Part shown: positions 35,869 through 44,426 of the stretch, one piece after another | Layout: the number at the start of each line of letters is the position of its first letter | How positions within the stretch are numbered: the stretch's first letter is position 1 | Source: Pedobacter hiemivivus | GTDB taxonomy: Bacteria; Bacteroidota; Bacteroidia; Sphingobacteriales; Sphingobacteriaceae | Direction: 5' to 3' | Length of the DNA stretch: 64,000 nt | Assembly (NCBI RefSeq): GCF_004331685.1 | Contig: NZ_SJSM01000024.1 | Location: 1-64,000 of the forward strand | The notes under the pieces: model-generated | Database searches by the model: none | What the model saw: the letters and a program-made list of their open reading frames with translations, nothing else | What the model was told of the DNA's origin: nothing | Program-made: the position numbers and the translations under genes

Positions 35869-36903
35869 TTATTTCATTACAATGATCCTCCCCTCTTCAA
35901 CTTTAAAGTGTACATCGCCTGTTAATTCAAGCTGACTTAACACCTTGGAAACATGAGAAAAACGCGAAACACTTCCGTCAAATAGCTTCTTTTTATCTAC
36001 GCCCTCGTATACAACATCTACATCATACCATCGGGATACCTTTTTCATGATGCTTTCCAAAGGTTCGCCATCGAATATAAACAGGCCATTCTTCCATGCC
36101 AAAACCTCCTGAAGATCAGCCTTAATTACGGTAATGACACGATGATTTATAACAGATTGCTGGCCAGGCTTAAGGATTACCTTATTCCCGTTTGTAGCTT
36201 GTAGATTATTCACTTTAACAGCGCCTTCAAAAAGTGTAGTTTTCACGAATGAATCATCAGCATAGCTACTGATATTGAAATGTGTACCCAAAACTTGTAC
36301 TTCTTGTTTTTTAGCCACTACTTTAAAAGGATGTTTTGCATTCTTCGTTACTTCAAAATAGGCCTCTCCGCTCAATTCAATCTTTCTTTCGCTCAGAGAA
36401 ACAAAACTCGTTGGGAATCTAAGGGTTGAAGCGGCATTTAGCCATACTTTAGTGCCGTCTGGCAATATAACCTGATAAGTTCCACCTTTAGGCGTTGAAA
36501 TCGTGTTGTAAGTATATCCCTTATTTTCAGTATCACCACCAACAACTTCATATACCAATTGTCCATTTCCAGTTTTACGAACTATAGTACCCGCATCTTT
36601 TGCTAACTCGCCATCAGCAGCCTCATTGAGTGTAATGGTTTTCCCATTGGCTAATGTTAAAGTTGCTCTATTACCACCAGGGGGAATATCATGGGAAACA
36701 AATTCGGCAGCCAGATTCTTAAAATTGACATTCGGATAATTCTTATGGAACATTGCGGCTATTCCAGTTACAATTAAAGCAATGCAAGCGATAGAAAGAT
36801 AAATAAAGGCTCTTTGCTTATAGAAAGGAATCGGAGCAGTCTTGCCATCATTGTCGGCCTTTAACTGCTCTTTATTCTCATTTTCTGATTGCTGTGTTCG
36901 CAT
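35869..36903 (-). CDS. FecR-like protein lacking the anti-sigma N-terminus (orphan)
   Basis: 344 aa. It begins with a short polar stretch (1-28), then a transmembrane helix (about 32-48), and then the FecR domain (LPDGTKVWLNAASTLRFPTSF, GEAYFEV, VLGTHFNISSY) and DUF4974 end (KKVSRWYDVDVVYEG). The periplasmic half is closely alike to that of the PUL 1 FecR, but the roughly 85-residue cytoplasmic region that grips the sigma factor is reduced to about 30 residues. No sigma or susC gene is adjacent; the 182 bp upstream hold nothing coding. It is either a decayed FecR or a receptor without sigma partner. Confidence 0.88.
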   Translation of the reverse strand: MRTQQSENENKEQLKADNDGKTAPIPFYKQRAFIYLSIACIALIVTGIAAMFHKNYPNVNFKNLAAEFVSHDIPPGGNRATLTLANGKTITLNEAADGELAKDAGTIVRKTGNGQLVYEVVGGDTENKGYTYNTISTPKGGTYQVILPDGTKVWLNAASTLRFPTSFVSLSERKIELSGEAYFEVTKNAKHPFKVVAKKQEVQVLGTHFNISSYADDSFVKTTLFEGAVKVNNLQATNGNKVILKPGQQSVINHRVITVIKADLQEVLAWKNGLFIFDGEPLESIMKKVSRWYDVDVVYEGVDKKKLFDGSVSRFSHVSKVLSQLELTGDVHFKVEEGRIIVMK

Positions 36904-37085
36904 TTTTATAATTAATGATAAGCTTAGTTAAGATCCGAAAAAATAATGGATCATGCTACCAATATTATATATAATTTCTGGATTAAGTACAATAACGAGC
37001 ATTTTTGGCACCATTTATCTACAAAAAAGCGTATTTAAGAAACAACTACCTCATCGACTTGTTATAACCTCATAATTATTTTAGC

Positions 37086-37568
37086 ATGAAATCAACAATC
37101 CTAATACTGGCAGCCTTTTCATTAATCATGGTGTCCTGCAACAATGAGAATAAAGAGAAGCATGACGCCAACCAAGCGAAAATAACCGCGAAAGACACTG
37201 GTACAGAACCAAAAATAAATAGTAACGACTGCTATGCCCACTTCAAAAACAGGGATACGGCTACCCTTAAAATAAATATTGAAGGCAATAACCTGATTGG
37301 AGATCTAGACTATAAATTATTTGAAAAAGATAGCAACAAAGGTAAAATTGCCGGTCAAATAAAAGGCGATACCATCATTGCTGAATATACCTTCATCTCT
37401 GAAGGCGTAAAATCGGTAAGAGAAGTTGCTTTTCTGAAAAAAGCAGATGGTAATCTATATGAAGGCTTCGGAGAAGTCATGGAAAAGAACGGCAAAATGG
37501 TTTTTAAAAACCACTCTGCCTTAAAATTTGATGATTCAATGGTATTCACCAAAACAGACTGCAAATAA
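37086..37568 (+). CDS. Small lipoprotein of unknown function
   Basis: 160 aa. Signal peptide with lipobox IMVSC (C18), then a Lys/Asp-rich linker and a single beta-rich domain of about 110 residues (CYAHFKNRDTATLKINIEGNNLIGDLDYKLFEKDSNKGKIAGQIKGDTIIAEYTF...). The repeating strand pattern suggests a small barrel or META-like fold. Convergent with the GH28-like gene (2 bp between stops). Confidence 0.75.
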   Translation: MKSTILILAAFSLIMVSCNNENKEKHDANQAKITAKDTGTEPKINSNDCYAHFKNRDTATLKINIEGNNLIGDLDYKLFEKDSNKGKIAGQIKGDTIIAEYTFISEGVKSVREVAFLKKADGNLYEGFGEVMEKNGKMVFKNHSALKFDDSMVFTKTDCK

Positions 37569-37570
37569 GT

Positions 37571-39253
37571 CTACGCTCTTACTTTGAGCGACTTCAGATT
37601 AGCTCCTGCCCTATAAATCGCTTGTTTTTTTGCTTTTCTTAAATCCCCACCGTCAATGGTAATACCTTCGTTTGAGGTTCCCTCAAGACTTAACAATGCC
37701 TGACAAGGTGTTAAAACACGGACAGCGGTAAACAACAGATCCTTTGAGTTCACAACTCTTAACAATGATTCTGCGCTCATACTCCCCTGTACACTTAAAC
37801 CGTTGATGGCAGCATCTTGTACATTGTCCAAAACTACGGCAGGACGGGCATCTTCAGCAGCAAATTCAAAACGTACATTTTGAAGCGTTAAGCCTTTTAC
37901 ATTTCTTGCATATAGTCCATAAGCAGGCGGACCACCTGGAGCAGTGTCCCATACCCCAAAATACTCAGCAGCTACTTTCGGCACATCCCTTTTACCCGCT
38001 TGCGCAACAGTACCACCGCCCGCATATTTCACATGAACATCAGTAAAAGATATATTTTCAAGATAATGATCACCCATTGCATTTAAAGTAATGCAGGAGT
38101 TTTTTTCGCCTTCCCAGGTATGCAGATCAAAATGAATATCTGGATGCGGAACTGGCAAAGCAATAACCGAAGCCCGGATGCCATTAAATGAAATATTTCG
38201 GATATAGGATTTGGTTGTGGGTTGATTATTGTCTGGATTTTTATTATTACTTACCCCACTAAAACCAATACCAATAGGCCCTGTCACATTCTTCATGATG
38301 ATATTCGAGAAGGAGAAGTTCTCTATGTTTGCCCTTCCAGAACTAATCTTTATCGGACAGCCATAGGTATCATAAATCAGGCAATTGGAAATAGCTATAT
38401 TTTGAGAATCACCCCCACCAAAACGAAATATAGACCAACGTGTGCTAAAGCTACAATTGGTAATGGTTACAAATCGGTTGCTCCCAAACAATGAACAGGC
38501 ATCATCCTGACACTGCACATCGCAATTGGTAATGTGCACATACTGACAACTAGAAAAATGAAAACCATCATTATTTTTATTTACGCGATTATAAATCCTT
38601 ACCCCATCAATATAAACTTGTTTACACTGCAATAAGCGGATGCAATGATAGGCGCTAGCTTGTAAAAAAACATCATGCAACCGAAGTTCAGTACATTGAT
38701 GGAAAATGAAAAGATGTGGACGGTCGAAATTGCCACCAACACCATTTTGTCCGGGCCCGGTATTGTCTCCTTTACCAGTATAAAAGGCCAAACCATTGCC
38801 ATCTACAGTCCCTTTTCCTTCAATACTTAATCTTTCTGCATTTACCGCATATAGAAAGACGATATTGCCGTTGCCCGAAGGGACACCTTTCCCGGCAGTG
38901 TAATCTTCTCTTTTCGGACTGCCCAACAACCTGCCTCCTGCCGACAAATGAAAGGTTACATCTGACTTAAGTTGCAGTGTACCCGACAAAAAAACTCCGG
39001 TAGGAAGCAATACTGTTCCTCCTTTAGCTACATTACAAGCATCAATTGCGGCTTGAATAGCTAGCGTGTCCAAGGTTTTTCCATCGCCCTTTGCGCCATA
39101 ATCCATTACATTATAAACATTGGATTTACCCGGCTCAACACCAGGTATTTTGGCACTAATCATTGCGGCCCCCGCTACTGTTAAGGCAGGAACGGAAACT
39201 TTACCCAACCAGGCACGGCGGGATAATTGCTCTGAAGCGTCTTTATTTATCAT
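37571..39253 (-). CDS. Right-handed beta-helix protein, GH28-like
   Basis: 560 aa. The N-terminus has a twin-arginine-type signal (LSRRAWLGKVSVPALTVAGAA). A pectate-lyase-superfamily start (YNVMDYGAKGDGKTLDTLAIQAAIDACN) leads into a long parallel beta-helix. GH28 polygalacturonases carry NTDG, DD, GHG and RIK; here the equivalents are NNDG (227-230), DD (250-251), TRWSIFRFGG instead of GHG, and PIKI (300-303). The catalytic histidine position is therefore lost, so the substrate or mechanism may differ. It overlaps the preceding lipoprotein gene by 4 bp in an operon with a GH27 gene. Confidence 0.85.
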   Translation of the reverse strand: MINKDASEQLSRRAWLGKVSVPALTVAGAAMISAKIPGVEPGKSNVYNVMDYGAKGDGKTLDTLAIQAAIDACNVAKGGTVLLPTGVFLSGTLQLKSDVTFHLSAGGRLLGSPKREDYTAGKGVPSGNGNIVFLYAVNAERLSIEGKGTVDGNGLAFYTGKGDNTGPGQNGVGGNFDRPHLFIFHQCTELRLHDVFLQASAYHCIRLLQCKQVYIDGVRIYNRVNKNNDGFHFSSCQYVHITNCDVQCQDDACSLFGSNRFVTITNCSFSTRWSIFRFGGGDSQNIAISNCLIYDTYGCPIKISSGRANIENFSFSNIIMKNVTGPIGIGFSGVSNNKNPDNNQPTTKSYIRNISFNGIRASVIALPVPHPDIHFDLHTWEGEKNSCITLNAMGDHYLENISFTDVHVKYAGGGTVAQAGKRDVPKVAAEYFGVWDTAPGGPPAYGLYARNVKGLTLQNVRFEFAAEDARPAVVLDNVQDAAINGLSVQGSMSAESLLRVVNSKDLLFTAVRVLTPCQALLSLEGTSNEGITIDGGDLRKAKKQAIYRAGANLKSLKVRA

Positions 39254-39723
39254 TCTTTATAGAATTTAAGGGTTAATTCTGCTTTTGGAGCTTCCAAAAT
39301 TTCTCCGGTATCTTTATCTTCATATTTAATATTGGTAAAATTCGCTTGCCAGGTCATCTCCTTTTCCGTTATATCAGTCAAAGTCCATAGACTAGCATTA
39401 AATATTTCAGCATCGTTCAATTTCATGTAAATTAAGTTCCGCTCTTCTGCCACATTGTATGGCGTATTCACAACTGTGGAATCCTGAGTTTCGATTTTAG
39501 CCTTTGCACCCTTTACAAAACTGACATTTGTAGCCTGACTGTTAGCAACCAATACTTCTTCATATTCTTTTTGTCCCGACTGATCAAAATAAATCATATG
39601 ATTTGATTGAACCGACCACTTCCCTATCAGGTCATCGTTGATTTTAGCCACCTGCGAGCCATCTTTTTTGCACCCAATAGCAACTATTGCCATAAATGCG
39701 ATAAACAACAACCTAATCTTCAT
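39250..39723 (-). CDS. Lipoprotein, lipocalin-like
   Basis: 157 aa. Signal peptide with C18 (AIGCKKDG). LIGKWSVQSNHMIYFDQSGQKEYEE at about residue 32, followed by an eight-strand-like pattern, resembles the lipocalin-like domains (GxW near the start) common in Bacteroidota lipoproteins. It is the middle gene of the GH27-lipoprotein-GH28 operon, 2 bp after GH27. Role unknown. Confidence 0.75.
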   Translation of the reverse strand: MKIRLLFIAFMAIVAIGCKKDGSQVAKINDDLIGKWSVQSNHMIYFDQSGQKEYEEVLVANSQATNVSFVKGAKAKIETQDSTVVNTPYNVAEERNLIYMKLNDAEIFNASLWTLTDITEKEMTWQANFTNIKYEDKDTGEILEAPKAELTLKFYKE

Positions 39724-39725
39724 GC

Positions 39726-41279
39726 TTATTTAGCTGGGAATAATTGAACCATCACCACACCATGTTGAGCGACATCAGTAGAAAATTCCTGATCAAAAGT
39801 CCCAAGATCCTTCTGGCGCCATAAGTCGCGCACCACATACTTCCCTTTAATGCCCAGATCTGACCACTTTAACACCATCTTTTGCACACCATTGTCTGCA
39901 AGATTAAACAAGCCTGCAGCTTTACTACCATCTTCCATATCCTTTGCCATTACACCAATATCTCCTTCGTTTATAATTACAGTTGCTTGTTTACCCAACG
40001 GGTCCTGATTTACAGCATTTACTTCATCATTGGTGAGTAGGCCCAGTGTAAAATCATCCAATTTCGATATATCATTGCCCAACAATAGCGGCACAGACAT
40101 TAAACACCAGGCGGTCATGTGTGTGTATTGCTCGTCAGGAGTTAATTTTGAAGGCCATTTTTCCGGCGCATTCCAACCTACAACCCCCACAATCATCATA
40201 TCAGGATCATTCCAATGACCAGGACGCGCGTATTTCGCCCATTTATCCTGGGTAAAGATTCTGCTCTTTAAACTCTTCCAATTGTCCTTAATATCGCCAC
40301 CGGTGCGCCATGCATTGGAAACTTTAGACAAGTCGGCAATGGTTGCAAACGGGGTGCTGTTGGATAAACTATATACAACATCACGCCCGCTGTTTCTGAG
40401 GGCGTCATACATCGCCTTTGTCTCGGTTAGTTCTATCGGATTCCAATCGTACTTTAAATAATCAAAGCCCCAATCGGCAAATTGCTTAGCATCATTATCC
40501 CAAAAATGGTGTGTTCCTATGGCATAAGGCAATAATTTTTTATTACGCGCTACATTTTCCTTTGTACGCTCAAATGTTCCTTCAGGATTCAAAGCAGAGC
40601 CACCAATACGATGTCCATACGACTCGATCCATGGTGTTGAGTAAGTACCTATTTTAAGTCCGAGCCCGTGTACCTGATCGACCAATTTCTGGATATCAGG
40701 AAAACGACTGCTATCCGGAAGAATAGCAAAGTGCTTTCCTCCCCTTTTTCCCTGCCAGCCATCATCAATATTCATATAAGACCAGCCATAGTTAATTAAA
40801 CCAGTCTCTGCCATCGCTTTCGCTTGTGTTAACACTTGCGCCTGTGTAATTCGGGTACCATAGATATTATAATGATTCCATCCCATTGGTGGAGTCAATG
40901 CGATTTCTTCTCCAACGATTATTTTAAAATCCTTATTAGATTTGCCTAGAGCGTTGGAAGCCTCAACCTTGATGACATATTTACCAGCTTTAGCTATTGA
41001 TCCGGAAATCCGCCCTGTCTTAGGATCAACTTTAACTCCTTTAGGTAATTGACTGGCAGAAAAAATCATTGGTCTGTTGCCCGAAGCTGGGATGGTAAAT
41101 AAAATAGGATGCCCCGGACGGACGCCAAATACTTTAGGTCCATTTATTCGAGGTTCTGGCTTAGCCTTAGGTGTTAAAGTAACGGTAGGACTTACTTCCT
41201 GAGCAATTACGGAAGGACAATAGCAGCTCATAAAAAGTACTGCTACTGATAACATTTGTTTGGCAGAAGTTAGTTTCAT
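39726..41279 (-). CDS. Alpha-galactosidase-type GH27 glycosidase
   Basis: 517 aa. Signal peptide (to about residue 26), an N-terminal putative Ig (He_PIG-like) domain (about 45-122, SASQLPKGVKVDPKTGRISG), then the GH27 barrel from LTPPMGWNHYNIYGT. Catalytic residues: nucleophile D278 in YLKYDWN, acid/base D329 in WRTGGDIKDNW. Also YMNIDDGWQGKRGGKHF and GLKIGTYSTPW. C-terminal beta domain from about 410. GH27 removes terminal alpha-galactose (or beta-L-arabinopyranose) from glycans. First gene of the operon. Linked with a GH28-like helix protein, a pectic or galactose-decorated glycan is a reasonable target (inference). Confidence 0.94.
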   Translation of the reverse strand: MKLTSAKQMLSVAVLFMSCYCPSVIAQEVSPTVTLTPKAKPEPRINGPKVFGVRPGHPILFTIPASGNRPMIFSASQLPKGVKVDPKTGRISGSIAKAGKYVIKVEASNALGKSNKDFKIIVGEEIALTPPMGWNHYNIYGTRITQAQVLTQAKAMAETGLINYGWSYMNIDDGWQGKRGGKHFAILPDSSRFPDIQKLVDQVHGLGLKIGTYSTPWIESYGHRIGGSALNPEGTFERTKENVARNKKLLPYAIGTHHFWDNDAKQFADWGFDYLKYDWNPIELTETKAMYDALRNSGRDVVYSLSNSTPFATIADLSKVSNAWRTGGDIKDNWKSLKSRIFTQDKWAKYARPGHWNDPDMMIVGVVGWNAPEKWPSKLTPDEQYTHMTAWCLMSVPLLLGNDISKLDDFTLGLLTNDEVNAVNQDPLGKQATVIINEGDIGVMAKDMEDGSKAAGLFNLADNGVQKMVLKWSDLGIKGKYVVRDLWRQKDLGTFDQEFSTDVAQHGVVMVQLFPAK

Positions 41280-41398
41280 TTACACTTGTGTTAATGAAAC
41301 TAAAATTAGGTAATCGCCTAAGGAAATAATTGTACTTTATACGCTTAATTGTCAATCATCTTGACATTGATTAGTACGATCGTCATGACGAACCGCAT

Positions 41399-41423
41399 AA
41401 AAAAAGGGATTCTTTAGAATCCC
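41399..41423 (-). terminator. Terminator overlapping the end of the RluA gene
   Basis: Minus strand: GGGATTC, loop TAAA (the stop codon itself), GAATCCC, then seven Ts. The stem begins inside the last codons of the gene. Confidence 0.85.
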
Positions 41424-42100
41424 TCAAATTTTTCCCAGAAGCCATCTACAGGCAGTTTTGCAAAAATATTGACCGGTTCCTTTTTAACCGGATGAATAAA
41501 TTGGAGTCTGCGCGCATGTAGACAGATACTGCCTTTGCGACTACCACGTGGGTAGCCATATTTATTGTCGCCCACAATCGGACAGCCTAATGTAGACAGC
41601 TGTACCCTGATTTGGTGCGAACGCCCCGTTAATGGATCTACTTCAATTAAATAATAACCATTTAGTTCTCCAATAAGCTTATAGCTTAATTCAGAACGTT
41701 GGCTACCCGGCACTTCCGTATTATAAGGGGTAACTACGTTTTTTTGTGGATTCTTAATCAGCCAATGAACCAGCGTACCAGATGGCTTTGCAGGTTTATT
41801 GCGCACAACAGCCCAGTAAGTCTTTTTAACCTCCCGGTTTTTAAACATTGCATTGATCCGTTCCAACGCCTTGCTTGTTTTAGCAAAAAGGATTACGCCA
41901 CTTACGGGTCTATCCAAACGGTGTACTACACCTAAAAATGCACTATTGGGCTTATTATACTTTGCTGCCAGGTATTTTTTAACCTGTTCGTCTAATGGCT
42001 CATCGCCGGTATCATCAACTTGTACAATATCCCCTGCACGTTTCATTACGGCAATAAGGTGATTGTCTTCGTAAAGTATGTCTTTATCAGTTACAGGCAT
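41414..42100 (-). CDS. RluA-family pseudouridine synthase
   Basis: 228 aa. The catalytic Asp is in GVVHRLDRPVSG (D63); ILFAKTSKALERINAMFKNREVKKTYWAVV and GRSHQIRVQLSTLGCPIVGDNKYG are diagnostic. It converts uridine to pseudouridine in rRNA or tRNA; the short form without an S4 domain resembles RluA/TruC-type enzymes. The start overlaps the panB stop by one base, so it is translated from the panB transcript. Confidence 0.92.
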   Translation of the reverse strand: MPVTDKDILYEDNHLIAVMKRAGDIVQVDDTGDEPLDEQVKKYLAAKYNKPNSAFLGVVHRLDRPVSGVILFAKTSKALERINAMFKNREVKKTYWAVVRNKPAKPSGTLVHWLIKNPQKNVVTPYNTEVPGSQRSELSYKLIGELNGYYLIEVDPLTGRSHQIRVQLSTLGCPIVGDNKYGYPRGSRKGSICLHARRLQFIHPVKKEPVNIFAKLPVDGFWEKFEGF

Positions 42101-42915
42101 TAATATTGTTCCTTTTCGTTTGGAAAATCGTTCCCTTTAACATCTCTGATATAGGATTGAGCAGCTTCTTTAATGCCTTCATATAAATCCAGGTATTGAC
42201 GTAGGAAGCGTGGTTTGAAACCTTTCGTCAAACCGATCATGTCATTCACTACCAAAACCTGTCCGTCACAGTCACCACCAGCACCAATACCAATAGTTGG
42301 TATATGTAAGTTCTGTGAAACTTCCTTACCTAATTTGGCTGGAATTTTCTCTAATACTATAGCAAAACATCCAGCTTCCTGCAAAGCCAGGGAATCAATT
42401 CTTAATTTCTCAGCCTCTGCCTCATCTTTTGCTCTTACCGTGTAAGTACCGAATTTATATATAGATTGAGGAGTAAGTCCCAAATGGCCCATTACAGGAA
42501 TACCGGCTGTAATGATACGCTGTATAGAGTCTACAACTTCAGTTCCACCCTCAAGCTTCACGCCATGTGCGCCTGATTCTTTCATGATGCGGATAGCAGA
42601 GTTTAAGGCTTCTTTTGAATTACCTTGGTAAGAACCAAAAGGCAAATCGACCACTACAAAAGCACGGGCAGCACCTCTAACGACTGATTGTGCATGATAG
42701 ATCATTTGATCTAATGTAATAGGAAGTGTGGTTTCGTGACCAGCCATAACATTGGAAGCCGAATCGCCGACTAACAATACGTCTAGCCCCGCATCATCGA
42801 GGATGGTTGCCATTGAATAATCGTAAGCAGTTAACATGGAGATCTTCTCACCACGTTGTTTCATTTCCTGTAATATATGAGTAGTTATTCTTTTTACTTC
42901 TTTATTTACCGACAT
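42100..42915 (-). CDS. panB: 3-methyl-2-oxobutanoate hydroxymethyltransferase
   Basis: 271 aa. ISMLTAYDYSMATILDDAGLDVLLVGDSASNVMAGHETTLPITLDQM near the start contains the Mg2+-binding Asp (D51). PFGSYQ, GAHGVKLEGG, MGHLGLTPQSIYKFGTY, AIVLEKIP (catalytic Glu) and IPTIGIGAGGDCDGQVLVVNDM follow. It adds a hydroxymethyl group from methylene-THF to alpha-ketoisovalerate, the first step of pantothenate and CoA synthesis. First gene of a two-gene unit with the RluA gene. CAAAATTA at 42936 (TAnnTTTG on minus) is a candidate -7 element. Confidence 0.97.
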   Translation of the reverse strand: MSVNKEVKRITTHILQEMKQRGEKISMLTAYDYSMATILDDAGLDVLLVGDSASNVMAGHETTLPITLDQMIYHAQSVVRGAARAFVVVDLPFGSYQGNSKEALNSAIRIMKESGAHGVKLEGGTEVVDSIQRIITAGIPVMGHLGLTPQSIYKFGTYTVRAKDEAEAEKLRIDSLALQEAGCFAIVLEKIPAKLGKEVSQNLHIPTIGIGAGGDCDGQVLVVNDMIGLTKGFKPRFLRQYLDLYEGIKEAAQSYIRDVKGNDFPNEKEQY

Positions 42916-43026
42916 GCTTTATAGTTTTGTTAGCGCAAAATTAGGTTTTACATTCGTAATAAAGGGAATTTATTGTTTTTCTGACATTCTGCCTTTAATT
43001 TGGTAGCAAAAAACTGAATTAAATTA

Positions 43027-43170
43027 ATGAAAACTCAAACCCATCCCCCCACTCTTCAGGTCGAAAACAAAAAAAGATTTGACGAATGCGAGAAAAAAAT
43101 ATATCCCGAAAGGCTATTCCCGGCCAGTATACAGATAGATTTAGGAAATGTTAAAAAAAATCTTGAATAA
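43027..43170 (+). CDS. Small ORF of 47 codons, uncertain
   Basis: An ATG at 43027 opens a frame of 47 sense codons to TAA at 43168-43170: MKTQTHPPTLQ, then FDECEKKIYPERLF and IQIDLGNVKKNLE. It has the look of a real short protein, with charged residues and no low complexity, but no family is recognised. It lies between panB and the carA promoter, in a 398-bp gap. The rest of that gap is the carA promoter and leader. Confidence 0.35.
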   Translation: MKTQTHPPTLQVENKKRFDECEKKIYPERLFPASIQIDLGNVKKNLE

Positions 43171-43192
43171 AACCTGCAAAACCCTATCTTTG
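43163..43192 (+). promoter_or_regulatory. Promoter of carA
   Basis: TTG (43163-43165), a 19-nt spacer, then TATCTTTG (43185-43192): a full Bacteroidota consensus. Transcription should start near 43198, giving a leader of about 115 nt before carA. Confidence 0.7.
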
Positions 43193-43197
43193 TACCC

Positions 43198-43313
43198 CGA
43201 AATGCAGGGCTTAATTAACAGCACATTTGTTAAAGACATAATCGGTGTAAAAACCGAAGCGAAGACCTCATTTTTCCTTTTTTTTACACCCATAATTTCT
43301 CATTATAATTACC
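43198..43313 (+). promoter_or_regulatory. Structured, pyrimidine-rich leader of carA
   Basis: GGTGTAAAAA (43244-43253) can pair with TTTTTACACC (43281-43290), and the arm between is a T-rich tract. A 39-codon frame from ATG 43202 to TAA 43319-43321 spans the leader, contains SFFLFFTP over the T-rich tract and overlaps the carA start. This looks like a possible attenuation leader; the closeness of the start of transcription to ATG 43202 argues for caution. Confidence 0.35.
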
Positions 43314-44426
43314 ATGACTAACTACACCAAGTTACCTGCTATCTTGTTATTGGCTGATGGAACCGTATACTATGGCAAAGCTGCCGGAAAAATAGGCACT
43401 ACCACTGGCGAGATTTGTTTTAACACCGGAATGACAGGATACCAAGAGATTTTTACAGATCCTTCTTATTTCGGTCAGATCATGGTAACCACCAATGCGC
43501 ACATTGGAAATTACGGAATTCATAAAGAAGAGATCGAATCTGAAAGCATTAAAATTGCTGGACTGGTTTGTAAAAACTACAACATCGGCTTTAGTCGTAA
43601 AGAAGCTTCGGAATCTATTCAGGATTATTTCCAGAATGAGAACATTGTAGGTATTTCAGATATTGATACTCGTGCACTTGTACGTCACATCAGAAACAAA
43701 GGTGCCATGAATGCTATTATTTCTTCTGAGATTACGGATTTAGAAGAATTGAAAAAGAAATTAGCTGAAGTACCTTCTATGGATGGCCTTGAGCTTTCTT
43801 CTCAAGTTTCGACTAAAACACCATATTTCTACGGTTCTCCGGATGCTACTTATAAAATAGCCGCTTTAGATCTTGGAATTAAAAAGAACATCCTTCGCAA
43901 TTTTGAACACAGAGATGCTTATGTACAAGTATTCCCTGCAAAAACCACTTTCGAAGAAATGGATAAATGGGGTGCTGATGGTTATTTCATCTCTAACGGT
44001 CCCGGCGATCCTTCGGCCATGCCTTATGCTATTGAAACCGTCAAAAAAGTTTTAGCAGCAGACAAACCTATGTTTGGTATTTGCCTTGGTCATCAGCTAC
44101 TGGCAGAAGCCAATGGTATCGGTACCATGAAAATGTTTAACGGACACAGGGGATTAAATCACCCGGTTAAAAATATCATTAAAAACCACTGTGAAGTAAC
44201 TTCTCAGAATCACGGTTTTGGTGTGATTCCTGAAGAAGTAAAAAGCTCTGATAAGGTTGAAATCACGCATCTCAACTTAAACGACCAGTCTATTGAAGGG
44301 ATCCGCGTAAAAGGAAAGAAAGCATTCTCGGTACAATATCACCCAGAATCTTCTCCAGGCCCTCATGATTCACGTTACTTATTCGATGATTTCATCGAAA
44401 TGATTAAAGGTGAACTGGCCTGGTAA
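43314..44426 (+). CDS. carA: Carbamoyl-phosphate synthase small subunit
   Basis: 370 aa. N-terminal CPSase small-subunit domain (ILLLADGTVYYGKAAGKIGTTTGEICFNTGMTGYQEIFTDPSY), then a class I glutamine amidotransferase domain with the nucleophile C257 in FGICLGHQLLA and the His/Glu of QYHPESSPGPHDS. It supplies ammonia from glutamine to CarB for arginine and pyrimidine synthesis. carB is not adjacent. The stop overlaps the start of the ABC ATPase gene by one base (TAATG), so the three genes 43314-46295 are likely cotranscribed. Confidence 0.97.
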   Translation: MTNYTKLPAILLLADGTVYYGKAAGKIGTTTGEICFNTGMTGYQEIFTDPSYFGQIMVTTNAHIGNYGIHKEEIESESIKIAGLVCKNYNIGFSRKEASESIQDYFQNENIVGISDIDTRALVRHIRNKGAMNAIISSEITDLEELKKKLAEVPSMDGLELSSQVSTKTPYFYGSPDATYKIAALDLGIKKNILRNFEHRDAYVQVFPAKTTFEEMDKWGADGYFISNGPGDPSAMPYAIETVKKVLAADKPMFGICLGHQLLAEANGIGTMKMFNGHRGLNHPVKNIIKNHCEVTSQNHGFGVIPEEVKSSDKVEITHLNLNDQSIEGIRVKGKKAFSVQYHPESSPGPHDSRYLFDDFIEMIKGELAW

